A DNA stretch of 34,159 nucleotides, taken from NCBI GenBank assembly GCA_003170135.1, contig PMZR01000107.1:14599-48757 (forward strand), written 5' to 3'. The stretch is from Acidobacteriota bacterium. GTDB lineage: Bacteria; Acidobacteriota; Vicinamibacteria; Vicinamibacterales; Fen-181. Positions 1 to 7,137 of this stretch are shown here, one piece after another. A program made the translations under genes and the position numbers. Position 1 is the first letter of the stretch. Each line of letters begins with the position of its first letter. The notes beneath the pieces are model-generated. The model searched no databases, had not been told where the DNA came from, and saw nothing but the letters and a program-made list of their open reading frames with translations.

Positions 1-154
1 CACCATCGATCTGCTCGATGCGCTCGCGGATGTGCGATTCGACTTCGCGGACCGCATCGTCGGCGACCTCGTGCGGGAGAAACGATCGCAACGACCGCCC
101 GAGGACGAACAGGTAGCCACGAATGCGCGATTCGCCCGTCTCAGTGAGTTTCAT
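1..154 (-). CDS. HAAS-type membrane protein, N-terminal part (cut by window edge)
   Basis: This gene is read on the minus strand and runs off the left edge; about 51 residues are visible. The visible part begins MKLTETGESRIRGYLFVLGR and contains an acidic helical stretch ending ESHIRERIEQ. That resembles the N-terminal HAAS/DUF1700-like helical domain found in membrane proteins encoded just after PadR regulators. An ATG at 160 is also in frame, but the GGAGAG sequence lies 8 bases from the ATG at 154 and only 2 bases from the one at 160, so 154 is preferred. It starts about 38 bases after the padR stop and is very probably in the same operon. In such pairs the membrane protein is thought to be controlled by the PadR protein. 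The role is not known, and the membrane part is outside the window. Confidence 0.6.
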   Translation of the reverse strand, partial: MKLTETGESRIRGYLFVLGRSLRSFLPHEVADDAVREVESHIRERIEQIDG

Positions 155-192
155 GGTCATCTCTCCGGGCTGTACACATGACGGCCCACCGC

Positions 193-570
193 CTACAGGT
201 GCCCGCCCGCGTCCCGCGCGGCGGCGATGAGGCGCGCCAGCTTTCCCGCAAAGTCTTCCCACAGGCCGGTCATGTCCGCCAGGCGCCGCCGGCCGTGCCC
301 CGTCAGGCGGTAGTACTTGCGCGGGTGCGCGCCCTCCTCGCGCCACTCGGCCGAGAGCATCTGGTCGCGGCTCAAGCGAGCGAGGATCGGATAGATGGTG
401 CCTTCGGTCACCACGAGATCGGTGGACTCTTCGAGGTGGCGGATGATCTCCAGGCCGTACCGCGGTCCCCGCGAGAGCGCCAGCAGGATGGCCAGTTCCA
501 GCCCGCCTCGCCGCAACTGCTCGCGCCATGCCTCGAATTCGGCGGCCGGTTCCGCGCGTGCGGGTTTCAT
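193..570 (-). CDS. PadR family transcriptional regulator
   Basis: The 125-residue protein has the PadR winged-helix signature: RYGLEIIRHLEE (about residues 37-48), GTIYPILARL (57-66) and RKYYRLTGHGRRRL (84-97). PadR proteins bind as dimers to palindromic operators and usually repress their own operon and a nearby membrane or efflux gene. A GTG at 582 would add four residues. The ATG at 570 is chosen because a GAGG sequence sits 7 bases before it. The next gene on the same strand is a HAAS-type protein, the usual acidobacterial arrangement. A 6-bp-arm palindrome at 631-643 upstream is a plausible autoregulatory operator. The ligand cannot be read from the sequence. Confidence 0.88.
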   Translation of the reverse strand: MKPARAEPAAEFEAWREQLRRGGLELAILLALSRGPRYGLEIIRHLEESTDLVVTEGTIYPILARLSRDQMLSAEWREEGAHPRKYYRLTGHGRRRLADMTGLWEDFAGKLARLIAAARDAGGHL

Positions 571-590
571 CGGTGACCTCACGTCAGGTT

Positions 591-611
591 CGGACCCCGG
601 ACTCCGGACTG
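591..611. repeat. Heptamer array, CGGACYN x3
   Basis: Three consecutive 7-bp units CGGACCC, CGGACTC, CGGACTG lie between the padR start and its candidate operator, so they would be in the 5' leader of the padR transcript. They are the reverse complement of the GRRGTCC family seen at 4781, 5061 and 8381. Confidence 0.7.
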
Positions 612-627
612 TCTTTGTAGCACCCCA

Positions 628-646
628 TATCTTGTGTCACAAGGTA
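628..646 (-). promoter_or_regulatory. Candidate PadR operator overlapping a promoter
   Basis: The sequence TATCTTGTGTCACAAGGTA is a near-perfect palindrome: CTTGTG and CACAAG around one central base, with 8 of 9 arm positions matching. It lies about 60 bases upstream of padR. On the minus strand a possible promoter TTGTGA-N17-TACAAA overlaps its inner part, so a bound dimer would block the -35 region. This fits PadR autorepression, but binding is inferred. Confidence 0.45.
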
Positions 647-782
647 TGACGAAAAGGAAGCCCGGAAAGTTCCGACCGTGCAGTCAGCGGGCCGGAAGCA
701 GGGCGAGCGGGGCAAAATCGGGGCGAGTAGAACGGGTCGAACGGCCGGGCAGCACGCCCGGCCTGAGCGCTGGAACTCGGAC

Positions 783-870
783 CGTCAAGCCCGGAGCCTG
801 ACTCGGATCGCTGAAGTCTGAAGCCTGACCCGACTCGCCGGAGCCAGGAGCCTGACGTCCGGAGCCTTCC
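783..870. repeat. Degenerate heptamer array after osmC
   Basis: From 811 the sequence can be divided into 7-bp units such as CTGAAGT, CTGAAGC, CTGACCC, CGGAGCC, AGGAGCC and CGGAGCC. The units are diverged but the 7-base register is kept for about 60 bases. It lies directly downstream of the osmC stop codon. The rest of the 583-871 gap shows no gene. Confidence 0.55.
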
Positions 871-871
871 G

Positions 872-1309
872 TCAGACCACCTGCGTTTCGACGTCGATCG
901 CCAGGCTGCCGCGCAGCGCATTGGACACGGGGCACGCCTGCTCCGCGTCGCGGGCCAGCTGCGGGAACGTCTCGGCCGTCACTCCTTGCAGCCCTTCGGC
1001 CGTCACTTTCAGGTGCGACGCTTTGATCTTGATTCCCGCCTCGAACTCGGCCTCGATCGTCGCCGTCACCTTCAGCCGCCGCGCGCTCGCATTTCGCCGC
1101 CCCATCGTTGCGGTGAGCGCCATCGCGAAGCAGGCCGCGTGCGCCGCGGCGATCAGTTCCTCGGGGCTCGTCTTGCCGCCCGGCTGTTCGACGCGCGAGA
1201 GGAACGTCACGGGCAGCCTGAACGCGCCGGTGCCCGCAACCGCCTCGCCCTTGCCTTCACGAATCGGGCCTTCCCACGTGACGTCGCAGTGTCGTTCGAA
1301 CGAGGGCAT
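872..1309 (-). CDS. osmC: OsmC family peroxiredoxin
   Basis: This 145-residue protein is full length for the OsmC family of thiol-dependent hydroperoxide reductases, which detoxify organic peroxides in the cytoplasm. The two catalytic cysteines are present: C60 in the motif HAACFAMAL and C126 in the motif QACPVSNAL. The SPEEL segment before the first cysteine is also conserved. The start is well supported by AAGGAGG just upstream of the ATG at 1309. It looks monocistronic. The 3' flank (783-870) and the 5' flank (1328-1388) both consist of 7-bp periodic repeats. OsmC and Ohr are close relatives; the peptide 'FERHCDVTWEGPIREG' at the N terminus favours the OsmC subfamily. Confidence 0.92.
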   Translation of the reverse strand: MPSFERHCDVTWEGPIREGKGEAVAGTGAFRLPVTFLSRVEQPGGKTSPEELIAAAHAACFAMALTATMGRRNASARRLKVTATIEAEFEAGIKIKASHLKVTAEGLQGVTAETFPQLARDAEQACPVSNALRGSLAIDVETQVV

Positions 1310-1327
1310 GCCGCCTCCTTGAGAGTT

Positions 1328-1388
1328 GTGCCAGGTGCTATGTGCCGCGTGCCATGTGCCGCGTGCTGGTGCTCGGTGCTGGTGCTGT
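1328..1388. repeat. Heptamer array, GTGCYNN type
   Basis: Five exact 7-bp units GTGCCAG, GTGCTAT, GTGCCGC, GTGCCAT, GTGCCGC are followed by slightly irregular GTGCTG/GTGCTCG units. The array occupies the 5' flank of osmC, immediately upstream of its ribosome binding site. It belongs to the same GTGC-headed family as the array at 11039-11108. Confidence 0.75.
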
Positions 1389-1472
1389 CATTGGCGCGTC
1401 TTCCGAGTATAGCCCGGCATGCGCGGCGCCAGTCGAGTTTCCGGCCTCGCGGCCGACGTCTCCATCCTTCGG

Positions 1473-2072
1473 CTACTTGCGCTTGCCGCGGCGCAGCTGG
1501 GCGATGAGGCCGGCGATCCCCAGCAGAAACCAGGCCGCCGTCAACCACGATCGCGTGAGGGGTGGATGGAGCAGGTATCCGATGCGGCCAGCGGTGGCGT
1601 CGGCCGCGTGTCGCGCCGCGGTGTCGCCGGCCAGCGCGAGGCCGCCCACCAGTGCCGTCCACGCGCCGCCGAAGGCGGTGCCGACGATGATCATGTAGCG
1701 CTGGAAGATGAGCGCGACGATAGCTCCCCCGACGGCGAAGGCCAGCAGCACCAGTGCACGCGGATCGCCCCACCCTTGCTGCGTCCACACCGCGTGCGCA
1801 ACCAGCCCGCCGAGGCCGGCGCCGATGAGCGCGACGCCGATGAAATAGCCGATCGTCAGGACGAGCGCGCCGGCCAGGCCGCCGAGAAGCGCGGTCAGCG
1901 CCACCGACAGCGGGCTGGTCGGCGAGACGAGCGATGTCGCCAGGAGCGCGCCGAGAATGAAGCCGTAGAGGCCAAGGACGAAGCGGAAGAGCCGGTACCC
2001 GGCGAAGCAGGCGAGCAGGCCGCCCCCAAGCAGGACGAGCGCCGCGGGTATCTGGTAGGTCGTTGGCAGCAC
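1473..2072 (-). CDS. DUF4203-like multi-pass membrane protein
   Basis: The 199-residue protein is almost entirely hydrophobic, with about six or seven predicted membrane segments, glycine-rich helices and a basic C-terminal tail (RRGKRK). The pattern and length resemble the DUF4203/TMEM198-like family, whose function in bacteria is not established. The start is a GTG at 2072, only 16 bases after the recR stop codon, so it is likely the last gene of the dnaX-ebfC-recR transcript. Nothing in the sequence points to a substrate or an enzymatic role. The family call rests on topology and is less certain than the membrane assignment. Confidence 0.6.
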   Translation of the reverse strand: MLPTTYQIPAALVLLGGGLLACFAGYRLFRFVLGLYGFILGALLATSLVSPTSPLSVALTALLGGLAGALVLTIGYFIGVALIGAGLGGLVAHAVWTQQGWGDPRALVLLAFAVGGAIVALIFQRYMIIVGTAFGGAWTALVGGLALAGDTAARHAADATAGRIGYLLHPPLTRSWLTAAWFLLGIAGLIAQLRRGKRK

Positions 2073-2088
2073 GTCAGTCGCGGCGCCG

Positions 2089-2682
2089 CTAGACTTCGCG
2101 GCGCCCCTCCATCGCCTTGTGCATGGTGACCTCGTCAGCGTATTCGAGATCGCTGCCGACGGGCACGCCCATCGCGATGCGCGTCACCCGCACGCCGAGC
2201 GGCTTCAGCAGGCGCGCCAGGTAGATGGCCGTGGCTTCGCCTTCGACGTTCGGGTTGGTCGCGAGAATCACTTCCTCGACGCCGCCCGCCTCGACCCGCG
2301 CGAGCAGGCTCCTGATCTTGAGGTCGTCGGGACCGACCCCCTGCAGCGGCGACAGCGCGCCCATCAGCACGTGGTAGGCGCCCTTGAACTCGCCGCCCCT
2401 CTCGATCGCCATCACGTTGGGCGGCTCCTCGACGACGCAGATGATGCGGCGATCGCGATCGCCGTTACAGAGTGCGCAGGGATCGACGTCGGTTACGTTG
2501 TTGCAGACCGAGCAGTAGGTGATGCGGTCCTTCACGTCGCGCACGGCCTCGACCAGACGGTCGGCCTCTTCGCGCGGCGTGCGCAGGATGTGAAAGGCGA
2601 GGCGCTGCGCACCCTTGCGGCCGATGCCGGGCAGGCGCTGCAGCTCGTCGATCAGGCGCGCGATCGGTTCGGGATGGTTCAT
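2089..2682 (-). CDS. recR: Recombination mediator protein RecR
   Basis: RecR works with RecO (and RecF) to load RecA at gaps during recombinational repair. The 197-residue protein has the expected order: helix-hairpin-helix [17 protein letters not shown] near residues 17-33, a C4 zinc finger ([16 protein letters not shown]), and a TOPRIM domain beginning [16 protein letters not shown] and containing the conserved [12 protein letters not shown] segment. The reading frame is open further upstream, but the conserved N terminus [15 protein letters not shown] sets the start at 2682. No good ribosome binding site is visible, which fits coupling to ebfC, whose stop lies 11 bases upstream. Clustering with dnaX and ebfC is very widely conserved in bacteria. 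Confidence 0.96.
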   Translation of the reverse strand: MNHPEPIARLIDELQRLPGIGRKGAQRLAFHILRTPREEADRLVEAVRDVKDRITYCSVCNNVTDVDPCALCNGDRDRRIICVVEEPPNVMAIERGGEFKGAYHVLMGALSPLQGVGPDDLKIRSLLARVEAGGVEEVILATNPNVEGEATAIYLARLLKPLGVRVTRIAMGVPVGSDLEYADEVTMHKAMEGRREV

Positions 2683-2693
2683 GGACGACAGTT

Positions 2694-2990
2694 CTACATG
2701 CCCGGGATCTTCAGGCCGCCCATCATGCCGCCGACCTGGCGGTTCATCTCGTCCTCGACCTTGCGCTGCGCGTCGTTGATGGCCGCGACGATCAAGTCCT
2801 GGAGCATGTCCACATCGTCTTTGGAGACGACCTCGGGATCGATCTTCAGCGACTGAATCTGCTTCAGGCCGTTGATGGTCACGCTGACCATGCCGCCGCC
2901 GGAGGTGGCCTCGACGCGCATCTCCGCCATCTGCTTCTGCAGGCGTTCCTGCATCTGCGCCGCCTGTTTCATCATCTGCTGGATGTTCAT
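2694..2990 (-). CDS. ebfC: YbaB/EbfC family nucleoid-associated protein
   Basis: This 98-residue protein is full length for the YbaB/EbfC family of small dimeric DNA-binding proteins associated with the nucleoid. It begins [18 protein letters not shown], the typical N-terminal helix, followed by the conserved [20 protein letters not shown] sheet region and a C-terminal helix ending in a methionine/glycine-rich tail. A GTG three codons upstream (2999) is an alternative start. It sits 33 bases after dnaX and 11 bases before recR on the same strand, the standard gene order. The cellular role is known only generally: DNA bridging and influence on repair and expression. Confidence 0.95.
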   Translation of the reverse strand: MNIQQMMKQAAQMQERLQKQMAEMRVEATSGGGMVSVTINGLKQIQSLKIDPEVVSKDDVDMLQDLIVAAINDAQRKVEDEMNRQVGGMMGGLKIPGM

Positions 2991-3022
2991 GTCGGTCACC
3001 GCAACCCGCCAGTTCTCGTTCG

Positions 3023-4768
3023 TCAGGGCTTGATCTCTTCGACCACGCTGATCTGGGCCGGGAACGTCCCCAGCAGCGCCTGCACGCCCGCGTCGCCAAG
3101 CGCCACCGCGCGCAGATCGCGGTCGGCGCCGCGCGCGGGCGATTCGCCGCCCGCGCCGGCGGCACCGGGGGCGTCGGTCGTGCCCGGGGCCAGCAACTGG
3201 CTCTGCACCGCCATGCGCCGGCCCGCCGCGCGCGCGGCCAGCGTTTCCAGCCACGCGCGGTTCTGGTCGACCTGCTCCTTCAGCAGGCGATGGACCGGCG
3301 CGAAGACAAAGAGGATCGTGTCGGCGGTGGTCTCGATGCGCTGCGCCTGCGCGACCACGGTGCGATAGAACACCGCGCGCGCCTGCTCGATGCTGGCGAG
3401 GAACGCCTCTTTCCCGTCCGGCAGCGGCGCAACGGCCGACGGGCCGGCGCGCGCGGATCCGCGCGCGTCATCGGAAGGCGGCGGCGGCAACGGACGCGTG
3501 GGCGCGGGCGGCCGCGGGGTCGGCGGCGAGACACGCGGCGCCCCTGGCGCTTCCCGCACTGGAGGGCCGGCCTGGCGCCCGCCGGTTCCGGACGGCCCGC
3601 TGCTGCCGCGGCCGGGCGCGGGCGCCCCGGCGTCGCCCTGCAACCGCTCCAGCAGGTCGCCGAGCGGCACGAGCTTGCGCAGGTGCATCCAGCGCAAAAG
3701 CGCCATCTCCAGGTGATAGCGCGGCTCGGTGGCGTTCTTGATGTCGTATTCCGCCCGCGTCAGCAGGTCGAACGCCCGCAGCAGATCCTCGCGCGAGAAC
3801 CGCGCGCCGAGCGTCTTCAACCGCTCCCGCTCACCTTCCGGCGCGACATCCGGATCGGCAATCCTGGCCGGATCGATCGACAGCACCATCAGGTCGCGCA
3901 CGACGCGCGACATCTCGCGGCACACCAGCCGCAGATCGTACCCGGACTCGACAGCGCGGCCGGCCAGCGCGAACGCGGCCGCCGCCTGCTCGTCGGCCAC
4001 CGCGTCCAGCATGTCCAGCAGCAGGTCGCGGCCGACCAGCCCGAGCACGCTCGACACGTCCTCGACCCTGATCGTCTCGCCCGCAAACGCGATCACCTGG
4101 TCGAGCGCGGTCTGCGCGTCGCGCATGCTGCCGTCGGCCGCCCGCGCCACGAGCGCCAGCGCCTCGTCGGGAACCGCGATCTTCTCGGCGACGGCGATCT
4201 TGCGCAGCTGCTCCGCGATCGCCTCCGACGAGATCGCCCGGAACTCGAACACCTGCGCCCGCGAGACGATCGTGTCGGGAATCTTGTCGATCTCGGTCGT
4301 CGCCATGATGAACGCAGCGTGCGGCGGTGGCTCCTCGATCGACTTGAGCAGCGCGTTGAAGGAATGGCCGGACAACTGGTGGACTTCGTCGATGACGAAC
4401 AGCTTGTAGCGGTCGCGGACGGGCGGAAACGAGAGGCCCTCGATGATGACGGCCCGCGTATCCTCGATCTTCGTGTTGGTCGCCGCATCGATCTCGAGGA
4501 CGTCCATGTCGCGGCCCTCGGCGATCTCGATGCAGGCGTCGCAGTGTCCGCACGGCTCGACCGTCGGCCCTTCGAAACAGTTCAGCGCCCGCGCCAGGAT
4601 CCGCGCTGTCGTCGTCTTGCCGACGCCCCGCGGCCCGGCAAACACGAAGGCCTGCGCGATGCGGCCCGTCTTGATCGCGTTCTGCAAGGTCTGCGTGACC
4701 GCGCGCTGCCCGACGACGTCTTCGAAGCGCTGCGGGCGCCACTTGCGGGCGAGAACCTGGTAGGCCAT
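3023..4768 (-). CDS. dnaX: DNA polymerase III subunit gamma/tau
   Basis: DnaX is the ATPase subunit of the clamp loader that puts the beta clamp on DNA and tethers the core polymerases. The 581-residue protein has Walker A GPRGVGKT (45-52), zinc-binding cysteines C64, C73, C76 and C79, Walker B-type DEVH (127-130) and sensor helices. The arginine-finger motif, normally SRC, reads SRA at 169-171: the arginine is kept and the cysteine is lost. A proline/alanine-rich linker (about 385-445) leads to a C-terminal domain, as in tau. No obvious slippery A-run for making a shorter gamma form was seen. It lies just downstream of the SRP RNA and heads the dnaX-ebfC-recR cluster. Confidence 0.97.
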   Translation of the reverse strand: MAYQVLARKWRPQRFEDVVGQRAVTQTLQNAIKTGRIAQAFVFAGPRGVGKTTTARILARALNCFEGPTVEPCGHCDACIEIAEGRDMDVLEIDAATNTKIEDTRAVIIEGLSFPPVRDRYKLFVIDEVHQLSGHSFNALLKSIEEPPPHAAFIMATTEIDKIPDTIVSRAQVFEFRAISSEAIAEQLRKIAVAEKIAVPDEALALVARAADGSMRDAQTALDQVIAFAGETIRVEDVSSVLGLVGRDLLLDMLDAVADEQAAAAFALAGRAVESGYDLRLVCREMSRVVRDLMVLSIDPARIADPDVAPEGERERLKTLGARFSREDLLRAFDLLTRAEYDIKNATEPRYHLEMALLRWMHLRKLVPLGDLLERLQGDAGAPAPGRGSSGPSGTGGRQAGPPVREAPGAPRVSPPTPRPPAPTRPLPPPPSDDARGSARAGPSAVAPLPDGKEAFLASIEQARAVFYRTVVAQAQRIETTADTILFVFAPVHRLLKEQVDQNRAWLETLAARAAGRRMAVQSQLLAPGTTDAPGAAGAGGESPARGADRDLRAVALGDAGVQALLGTFPAQISVVEEIKP

Positions 4769-4780
4769 CTGGTGAAAAGT

Positions 4781-4812
4781 GAAGTCCGAAGTCCGGGGTC
4801 CGGAGTCCGGCG
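4781..4812. repeat. Heptamer array, GRRGTCC x4
   Basis: Units GAAGTCC, GAAGTCC, GGGGTCC, GGAGTCC lie between the 3' end of the SRP RNA and the dnaX start codon. They replace what would normally be a dnaX leader with a ribosome binding site; none is visible. Confidence 0.8.
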
Positions 4813-4817
4813 CGTGC

Positions 4818-4953
4818 GGACGTGGATCCCACCGCGGCCCGGAAGGGCCTGCGGCACATGTCAGTGACTACTTAGCGCTGCTGCCTTCCGGCCCTGACGC
4901 GATTCGTAGGCTGAGATTGCACAGGTTCCGAGCCGCGGTGCGATCCACGTCCC
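4818..4953 (-). ncRNA. ffs: Signal recognition particle RNA (4.5S type)
   Basis: The minus strand carries the conserved SRP core GTCAGGGCCGGAAGGCAGCAG with a GGAA tetraloop (about 4878-4898), flanked by GTGCAATCT on the 5' side and ATGTGCCGCAGG on the 3' side, which match known SRP RNAs. The ends pair: GGACGTGGATC at the 5' end is complementary to GATCCACGTCC at the 3' end, closing a long hairpin of about 136 bases without an Alu domain. It would bind Ffh and target membrane and secreted proteins co-translationally. Location directly upstream of dnaX is common in bacteria. Exact ends are set by the closing stem and may differ by a few bases. Confidence 0.93.
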
Positions 4954-4959
4954 TGGTCG

Positions 4960-4978
4960 AAAAAGGGGCCAGGGCCCC
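4960..4978 (-). terminator. Rho-independent terminator upstream of ffs
   Basis: On the minus strand GGGGC-CCTG-GCCCC is followed by five T residues. It would stop transcripts coming from pncB. It ends only 7 bases before the folded SRP RNA begins and leaves no room for a separate ffs promoter, so it may instead lie within an ffs precursor. Confidence 0.6.
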
Positions 4979-5015
4979 GATCCCTGCCGTAAGGCCCTAA
5001 CCCCCCATCCGACTG

Positions 5016-5044
5016 AGTGTACTGTGCCATGCGCGGGCAAGCAA
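5016..5044 (-). promoter_or_regulatory. ffs: Candidate sigma-70-like promoter for ffs
   Basis: On the minus strand TTGCTT (5039-5044) and TACACT (5016-5021) are separated by exactly 17 bases. Transcription would begin near 5009, 56 bases before the folded RNA, so processing would be needed and the hairpin at 4960-4978 would lie in the leader. This is the best promoter-like pair in the gap, but it is unproven. Confidence 0.35.
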
Positions 5045-5060
5045 CCCTGACGCCGGGAAG

Positions 5061-5095
5061 AAGTCCGAAGTCCGGAGGCCGGAGTCCGAAGCGAG
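5061..5095. repeat. Heptamer array, RAGTCCG x5
   Basis: Units AAGTCCG, AAGTCCG, GAGGCCG, GAGTCCG and a diverged AAGCGAG follow the pncB stop codon. With the array at 4781 this places the same heptamer family on both sides of the SRP RNA gene. Confidence 0.75.
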
Positions 5096-5106
5096 GACGC
5101 GGGCCC

Positions 5107-6441
5107 CTAGATGCGCGACGACACCTCGGCGGTCAGGTCCGCCAACCGCTCGCTTATCCGCACCGGGTAGCGGTCGGGCTCATCGAGCCGGCGCACCTCG
5201 TCGGGCAGCGCCTTCACCTGCTCGAGGCATCTCGTCCTCAAGTCGGACAGCGCCGGCGACGGCTTGGTTCGACGGCCGTCCTGCATGACGCGGCCGACCA
5301 GCGCCACGCTGCCCTCAGGGCCGGCCTCGTCGGCAAGGCCGAGCAGATCGCCGCGCGCCCGGCCCTCGTCGAAGGTGCGCCACACCTGCTTGCACCCGGC
5401 ATAGGACGCCTTGCCGGTGCTGCGCTTGATGGTCGGCACGCGCCGTTCGCCGCGGTCGATCTCCACCAGCTTGTACACGCCTCCGAGCGCCGGCGCGTCG
5501 CTCGACGTGCTGATCGCGGTGCCCACGCCGAACCCGTCCACGGGCGCGCCCTGCTCCAGCATCGCAGCAATCTTCTGTTCGTCGAGATCGCCGCTGACGA
5601 AGATGCCGGTGCGCACAAGGCCCGCGCGATCGAAGATCTGCCGCACATCCCGGCTGAGGGCGAGCACGTCGCCGCTGTCGAGGCGCACCGCGGCGGGCCG
5701 GAGCCCCGATTCGGCGATCCGGGTGGCGGCGCGCACGGTGTCATAGGTGTCGATCAGGAACACGCTGCGCTCGCCGTACAACGCCTCCCACTGCTTGAAC
5801 GCCTCCATCTCGTCCTCGAACGCCATCACCCACGAATGCGCCATCGTGCCGGCCACGGGGATGCCGAACCGGTGGCTGGCGGCCACGTTGGATGTCCCCG
5901 CGCAACCGGCCAGGTACGCGGCGCGGGCAGCCAGGATCCCGGCCTCGGTGCCGTGCGCGCGCCGGCTGCCGAATTCGACGATCGGCCGCGCGCCGGCCAC
6001 GCCGGCGATACGCGCCGTCTTGCTCGCGATCGACGTCTCACACGTGACGATGGCGAGCAGCGCGGTTTCGACGAATTGCGCTTGCAGCAGCGGCGCGGTG
6101 ACGCGCAGGATCGGCTCGTGCGGGAAGATCGGCGTGCCTTCCTCGACCGCCCAGACTTCGCCCTCGAACGCGAACGGGCCCAGGCATTCCTCGAAGAAGG
6201 CGCGGGGCACGCGCGCGAACACCGGCAGGCGGCGCAGGTACTCGATCTGCTCCGGCGTGAACCGGACCAGTTCGAGGTACTCGAGCGCCTGCTCCAGGCC
6301 CGCGGCGACAAGATAGCCACGGTGATTCGGCATCTCGCGCACGTACACCTCGAAGCTGGCCCGCGGGTTCATGCCGGCGACCCAGTAGCCGGCCATCATC
6401 GTCAGTTCGTAGAGATCGGTGACAAGAGCGCTTACGTGCAT
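5107..6441 (-). CDS. pncB: Nicotinate phosphoribosyltransferase
   Basis: The enzyme joins nicotinate to phosphoribosyl pyrophosphate, giving nicotinate mononucleotide in the Preiss-Handler NAD salvage route. The 444-residue protein begins with the family signature VTDLYELTMM, and contains FEVYVREMP, EFGSRRAHG (the active-site region), GTMAHSW, RLDSGDVLALSRDVR and FVSGDLDE, all conserved in the NAPRTase family. The frame is open further upstream through a TTG, but that extension is made of the heptamer repeat, so the ATG at 6441 next to the conserved N terminus is chosen. It is divergent from pncA, whose product makes nicotinate. The two genes are separated by 93 bases that include a repeat array. 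Confidence 0.95.
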   Translation of the reverse strand: MHVSALVTDLYELTMMAGYWVAGMNPRASFEVYVREMPNHRGYLVAAGLEQALEYLELVRFTPEQIEYLRRLPVFARVPRAFFEECLGPFAFEGEVWAVEEGTPIFPHEPILRVTAPLLQAQFVETALLAIVTCETSIASKTARIAGVAGARPIVEFGSRRAHGTEAGILAARAAYLAGCAGTSNVAASHRFGIPVAGTMAHSWVMAFEDEMEAFKQWEALYGERSVFLIDTYDTVRAATRIAESGLRPAAVRLDSGDVLALSRDVRQIFDRAGLVRTGIFVSGDLDEQKIAAMLEQGAPVDGFGVGTAISTSSDAPALGGVYKLVEIDRGERRVPTIKRSTGKASYAGCKQVWRTFDEGRARGDLLGLADEAGPEGSVALVGRVMQDGRRTKPSPALSDLRTRCLEQVKALPDEVRRLDEPDRYPVRISERLADLTAEVSSRI

Positions 6442-6450
6442 GGTGGTTGG

Positions 6451-6516
6451 CAGTGGTTGACGTGGACGGTTGACGGTCAACCGTTAACGGTTAACGGTTA
6501 ACAGTTAACCGTTAAC
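6451..6516. repeat. Heptamer array in the pncB-pncA divergent region
   Basis: From 6465 the units are GACGGTT, GACGGTC, AACCGTT, AACGGTT, AACGGTT, AACAGTT and AACCGTT in strict 7-bp register. The first two units are partly complementary to the AACCGTT/AACAGTT units, so the array can fold. It occupies nearly the whole space where promoters for both genes should be. Confidence 0.85.
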
Positions 6517-6534
6517 TATGGCACGCTGGATAGT

Positions 6535-7137
6535 ATGACAGACTGCCGAGCTTCGGCCCTGCTCGTCGTTGACGTGCAGAACGACTTCTGCCCCGGGGGA
6601 GCGCTCGCGGTGTCGGCGGGCGACAAAGTGGTGGCGCCGCTGAACCGCATGATCGAATGGACCGCGAAAGAGGGCGGACCCATCTACGCGAGCCGGGACT
6701 GGCACACACCGCAGACGAGTCACTTCAAGGCCTACGGCGGCACCTGGCCCGTGCACTGCGTGCAAGGCACGCCAGGCGCCGATTTTCACCCGGCGTTGCG
6801 CCTCCCCGCGACAGCGACCATCGTCACCAAAGGGGACGGGACCGGCGGCGACGGGTATTCCGCATTCGAGGGGCACACGCCAACCGGCGTGTCGCTTGCC
6901 CACCACCTGCAGGAACGGACCATCGGGCATCTCTACATTGGCGGCCTCGCCACCGACTACTGCGTCCGCCACTCGGTGCTCGACGCGCTCGCGGCCGGAT
7001 TCCGGGTGACGCTGCTCACCGACGCGATTGCGGGCGTGGAGGTCCAGCCAGGCGATTCGGCGCGCGCGCTCGACGAGATGCGCGGGGCCGGCGCACAGCT
7101 GGCAGCGACCGACGAGGTCGTCGGACGCCGGGCCTGA
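6535..7137 (+). CDS. pncA: Nicotinamidase
   Basis: The enzyme hydrolyses nicotinamide to nicotinate and ammonia, supplying PncB. The 200-residue protein has the isochorismatase-like fold. The catalytic triad is D13 (VVDVQNDF), K99 (VTKGDG) and C143 (TDYCVRHS), and the metal ligands are D55, H57, H63 and probably H74, in SRDWHTPQTSHF and WPVHC. Length and motifs match bacterial PncA. The start ATG at 6535 lies 19 bases from the end of the repeat array and has no strong ribosome binding site. It is divergently arranged with pncB, completing a two-step nicotinamide to nicotinate mononucleotide route in one locus. Confidence 0.95.
   Translation: MTDCRASALLVVDVQNDFCPGGALAVSAGDKVVAPLNRMIEWTAKEGGPIYASRDWHTPQTSHFKAYGGTWPVHCVQGTPGADFHPALRLPATATIVTKGDGTGGDGYSAFEGHTPTGVSLAHHLQERTIGHLYIGGLATDYCVRHSVLDALAAGFRVTLLTDAIAGVEVQPGDSARALDEMRGAGAQLAATDEVVGRRA

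Noticed and set aside
3290..4867. 525-residue open frame opposite dnaX
   Set aside because: It is an antisense shadow rich in arginine and alanine; dnaX on the other strand is unambiguous.
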